A DNA stretch of 7,149 bases, from positions 1 through 7,149 of the forward strand of contig JAJYZH010000027.1 in NCBI GenBank assembly GCA_021800135.1. The letters are read 5' to 3'. The notes under the pieces are model-generated. The model did not search any database. It was not told where the DNA came from and saw only the letters and a list, made by a program, of their open reading frames with translations. A program made the position numbers and the translations under genes. Positions 5,484 to 7,149 of this stretch are shown here, one piece after another (within the stretch, counting starts at the first letter, position 1; each line of letters opens with the position of its first letter). The stretch comes from Microcaldota archaeon (lineage in GTDB: Archaea; Micrarchaeota; Micrarchaeia; Micrarchaeales; Micrarchaeaceae).

Positions 5484-6134
5484 CTAATCCTCAATCCCGA
5501 ATGTATACTTTATCCTTCCAAGTATTCCGCCCTTCCCGCTATAGCCCCTGTCGTCGTCCGTCTCCTCCTCGTTTTCCTCCCCTCCCTCTTCCTCTACCTG
5601 CTGTTTTTTCTGCTTCCTGCGTTTCTGGTCATTCCTGGCGTATACCTGCGGTCTCTCTTTCGGCTGCGGCACACTCTCCTTTATCCTCTTCATAAATCCG
5701 AACGCACTATCAGCCACGCTCGGCTTCTCTTCCCTTTCCTCTATAACAGTCCCTTCAGGCTGGCTGCCGTATGCAATGTCTATGAATTCTTCCACGAGTT
5801 CCAATACTGCGTTTTTGCCCTTTGTCCTGTCAAGCACGATCACGTTGGCCTTTGCCTGCCCGTTCGCCGCGCTGAGCTCGGCCCTGTTCTGGCAAACTAC
5901 CGCACGTGCATTATCCTCCTTATTTATGTCTATGCTCGCCTCGTACGGCTTAGATGAGATGAGCAGTATATAGTCAAAACCCCTGCCTATATTCCTCTCA
6001 ACCTCATCGATCTCATCAGCATACTCATCTATTTCCGATTCCGAGAGTATTGCATTCATGTTCTGCCTCCTGTTGAGCAGATTCGCAGCAGATATGCCAG
6101 AAAGCCTGTCCGAACTGACTATATAAACCTTCAT
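5484..6134 (-). CDS. Degenerate RpiB/LacA/LacB-fold protein with charged C-terminal tail
   Basis: The 216-residue protein has an RpiB-like Rossmann-type domain at 1-123: KVYIVSSDRLSG (2-13), the strand DYILLISSKPYEASIDINK (54-72), ARAVVC (76-81), KANVIVLD (95-102) and ELVEEFIDIAYG (112-123). These line up with the RpiB blocks GILICGTG, IAANK, IRAVVC, NVLAFG and IVDAWL. RpiB interconverts ribose- and ribulose-5-phosphate, but here the catalytic Cys-Gly-Thr-Gly is SSKP and the usual His near residue 10 is Arg, so isomerase activity is unlikely. The tail (124-216) has a basic block KRRKQKKQQ (171-179), an acidic block (181-196) and ends in GGILGRIKYTFGIED, which looks like a conserved terminal helix or binding motif. 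Start ATG 6134 lies about 36 bases from a TATA-like element and has no Shine-Dalgarno. A binding or scaffold role is a guess. It converges on the translin gene. Confidence 0.75.
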   Translation of the reverse strand: MKVYIVSSDRLSGISAANLLNRRQNMNAILSESEIDEYADEIDEVERNIGRGFDYILLISSKPYEASIDINKEDNARAVVCQNRAELSAANGQAKANVIVLDRTKGKNAVLELVEEFIDIAYGSQPEGTVIEEREEKPSVADSAFGFMKRIKESVPQPKERPQVYARNDQKRRKQKKQQVEEEGGEENEEETDDDRGYSGKGGILGRIKYTFGIED

Positions 6135-6167
6135 TAAAACACTTTTGTAATCTTCTAATTGTCAAAT

Positions 6168-6177
6168 AGTATATTAA
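6168..6177 (-). promoter_or_regulatory. Probable TATA box for the RpiB-like gene
   Basis: The reverse strand reads TTAATATACT about 36-40 bases before ATG 6134. This predicts transcription start near 6146 and a leader of about ten bases, which agrees with the lack of a Shine-Dalgarno there. Confidence 0.45.
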
Positions 6178-6252
6178 GCATTTCTAAACCGCCTGTAGCT
6201 CTAACTATAGCTCCCGCTTACTGGACCTGTCTTGCCAAGCGGCATTGCAATC

Positions 6253-6262
6253 ATTTTTTAAT
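6253..6262 (+). promoter_or_regulatory. Possible TATA box for the S26e operon
   Basis: ATTTTTTAAT lies about 30 bases before GTG 6287, a spacing that would give a leaderless or near-leaderless transcript. Its match to the archaeal consensus is only fair. The 152-base divergent region 6135-6286 otherwise holds a TGCC-AAGC-GGCA mini-hairpin (6234-6245) and two copies of TAGCTC twelve bases apart (6196 and 6208). No tRNA or other RNA gene was recognised in it. Confidence 0.4.
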
Positions 6263-6286
6263 CCTTCCCGTGGTAAATGCTATTAG

Positions 6287-6529
6287 GTGTTTAAGTTGAG
6301 AGGAAGATCCACACTTGTAGTATGTAGTTCATGCGGCAGAAAAGTACCGAGGAACAAGGCAGTCGTATTCGAAAGGGGCATAAGCCTGAGTACAGGGACC
6401 CACGATACGAACGACATAAGATTTTTTGAAAGACAGAAGCTTTATTACTGCATAAGCTGCGCAAAGCACAGGGGAATATTTGAGAAGAAGAAGCGCATGG
6501 CTGCCGAGCGCAGGGAAAGAATGATGTAA
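6287..6529 (+). CDS. rps26e: Small-subunit ribosomal protein S26e (eS26), short form
   Basis: The 80-residue basic protein carries the S26e signature: VVCSSCGRKVPRNKAVVFER (residues 11-30) with Cys13 and Cys16 of the zinc ribbon, and LYYCISCAKHRGIF (52-65) with the second pair Cys55 and Cys58. In eukaryotes and in archaea that have it, eS26 sits near the mRNA exit channel of the small subunit. It is shorter than usual, lacking most of the N-terminal basic arm, while the C-terminus is Lys/Arg-rich. Two starts are possible: GTG 6287, next to an in-frame stop and suited to a leaderless message, or TTG 6296, which has AGGTG at 6285-6289 in good Shine-Dalgarno position. The choice changes only three residues. 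The stop overlaps the next start (TAATG), so the pair should be translationally coupled. Confidence 0.82.
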   Translation: MFKLRGRSTLVVCSSCGRKVPRNKAVVFERGISLSTGTHDTNDIRFFERQKLYYCISCAKHRGIFEKKKRMAAERRERMM

Positions 6530-7149
6530 TGGCTCTAAATCCCGACGACCTGCTGATATTCAAGGAACGCGAGGAGAAAAAAGCAAAGAAAGGCGCGAAA
6601 GCAGTGCAACCTCCGCAGGTCCAGGCACAGAAAAATGAGACAGAGGCAAAACCGAAGCAGGAACAGCAGGCCGCGTCAAAGCCCGTAGAGCAGGAATTGC
6701 AGAAACCGGTTAAGGTCCAGCCGCAGGCGGTGCAGAAGCTCGAACGTACGCAGAATTTAGAGAAGCCCAAAACGCAGGAGACTTCGAAGGCCGCAGGCGT
6801 ATTCTCGCGCATGATCCATAATCTTGAGCAGCCGCAGAAGGTCGAGAAACCAAAAGTCCAGGAAGTCGCCAAGCCTGCAACTCCGGCGCCAATTGTGCAA
6901 AAACAGGAGCAAAAGATCGCTGCCGAGATAATCGCAGTCCCAAAAAAGGCGCAGCCGCCTGTGCAGCACCAGGCCCCGCAGGCCGCAAAACCCAATGAGC
7001 CGCCTGCGCATATCGAATCTGAAACTATGGCAAGCATCTATGCCTCGCTTCAGCCTAACGAGGGAGAGATAGAATCAATAATATCCGGGGAATTTGAACA
7101 CGGGGGCGCAGGCCCTGTCAAAAGGACCACTATATCAAGGACAGAAGTG
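6529..7149 (+). CDS. Gln/Lys/Pro-rich low-complexity protein, N-terminal part (runs off the right edge)
   Basis: An ATG at 6529 overlaps the S26e stop by one base and opens a frame that stays open for 207 codons to the window edge. After a short start, MALNPDDLLIFKEREEKKAK, residues 21-160 are strongly biased to Gln, Lys, Pro, Glu, Ala and Val, with 24 Gln between 27 and 151. Short units such as V-Q-x-Q, Q-K-P and E-K-P-K recur irregularly. Two short stretches look ordered: AGVFSRMIHNLEQ (89-101) and SETMASIYASLQPNEGEIESIISGEF (164-189), the second probably the start of a folded part. There is no membrane helix or signal peptide in the visible part. Such tails often act as flexible linkers or interaction arms, but I do not recognise the protein. 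Co-expression with a ribosomal protein hints at, but does not show, a translation-linked role. Confidence 0.75.
   Translation, partial: MALNPDDLLIFKEREEKKAKKGAKAVQPPQVQAQKNETEAKPKQEQQAASKPVEQELQKPVKVQPQAVQKLERTQNLEKPKTQETSKAAGVFSRMIHNLEQPQKVEKPKVQEVAKPATPAPIVQKQEQKIAAEIIAVPKKAQPPVQHQAPQAAKPNEPPAHIESETMASIYASLQPNEGEIESIISGEFEHGGAGPVKRTTISRTEV

Noticed and set aside
6191..6262. Possible tRNA or small RNA in the divergent region before S26e
   Set aside because: No acceptor stem, anticodon arm or T-loop (GTTCGA-like) could be folded. Only a four-base hairpin and a short direct repeat are visible.
6291..7037. Long Cys-rich open frame (248 codons) on the minus strand
   Set aside because: It is antisense to S26e and the Gln-rich gene. 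Its Cys, Phe, Ser and Gly bias is the mirror of Gln/Lys/Pro/Ala codons, it has no recognisable motif, and the plus-strand S26e is certain.

Overview
The window looks like a compact archaeal chromosome segment. The evidence is an archaeal/eukaryotic-type glycyl-tRNA synthetase, a ribosomal protein S26e homologue, an archaeal translin-family protein, a free-standing archaeal threonyl-tRNA synthetase editing domain, TATA-box promoters with short or no leaders, GGTG/GGTGAT Shine-Dalgarno sites and several GTG starts. Moderate GC, frequent AGG/AGA and ATA codons, tight gene spacing and shortened versions of universal proteins suggest a small-genome DPANN lineage, perhaps Micrarchaeota (ARMAN-like). 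That placement is an inference; no rRNA gene is present to test it.

Layout. Positions 1-2321 hold leftward genes: the N-terminus of a membrane protein (runs off the left edge), a RimJ/RimL-like GNAT acetyltransferase, the ThrRS-type editing domain, an 86-residue unknown protein, and a 227-residue unknown protein with a possible metal-binding His/Glu motif. The acetyltransferase, editing domain and 86-residue gene are separated by only 2 and 16 bases and look like one operon, with a TATA box that overlaps the stop codon of the next gene upstream. Positions 2322-2500 form a divergent promoter region with a perfect 12-bp palindrome and a strong TATA box. Positions 2501-5475 are a rightward operon: glycyl-tRNA synthetase, OGG1-type DNA glycosylase, translin. 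This meets, with an 8-base gap, a leftward gene (5484-6134) encoding a degenerate RpiB-like domain with a basic/acidic tail. After a second divergent promoter region, ribosomal protein S26e overlaps by one base the start of a Gln/Lys/Pro-rich low-complexity protein that runs off the right edge.

How the genes fit together. Most recognisable products serve translation and its fidelity (GlyRS, ThrRS-type editing, S26e, perhaps the acetyltransferase), with one base-excision-repair enzyme and one RNA-binding or RNase-type protein. I see no mobile element, CRISPR array, tRNA, rRNA or integrase. The least explained parts are the possible metalloprotein at 1638-2321, the RpiB-fold protein that has lost its active site, the editing domain and the glycosylase with unusual pocket residues, and the Gln-rich protein coupled to S26e.
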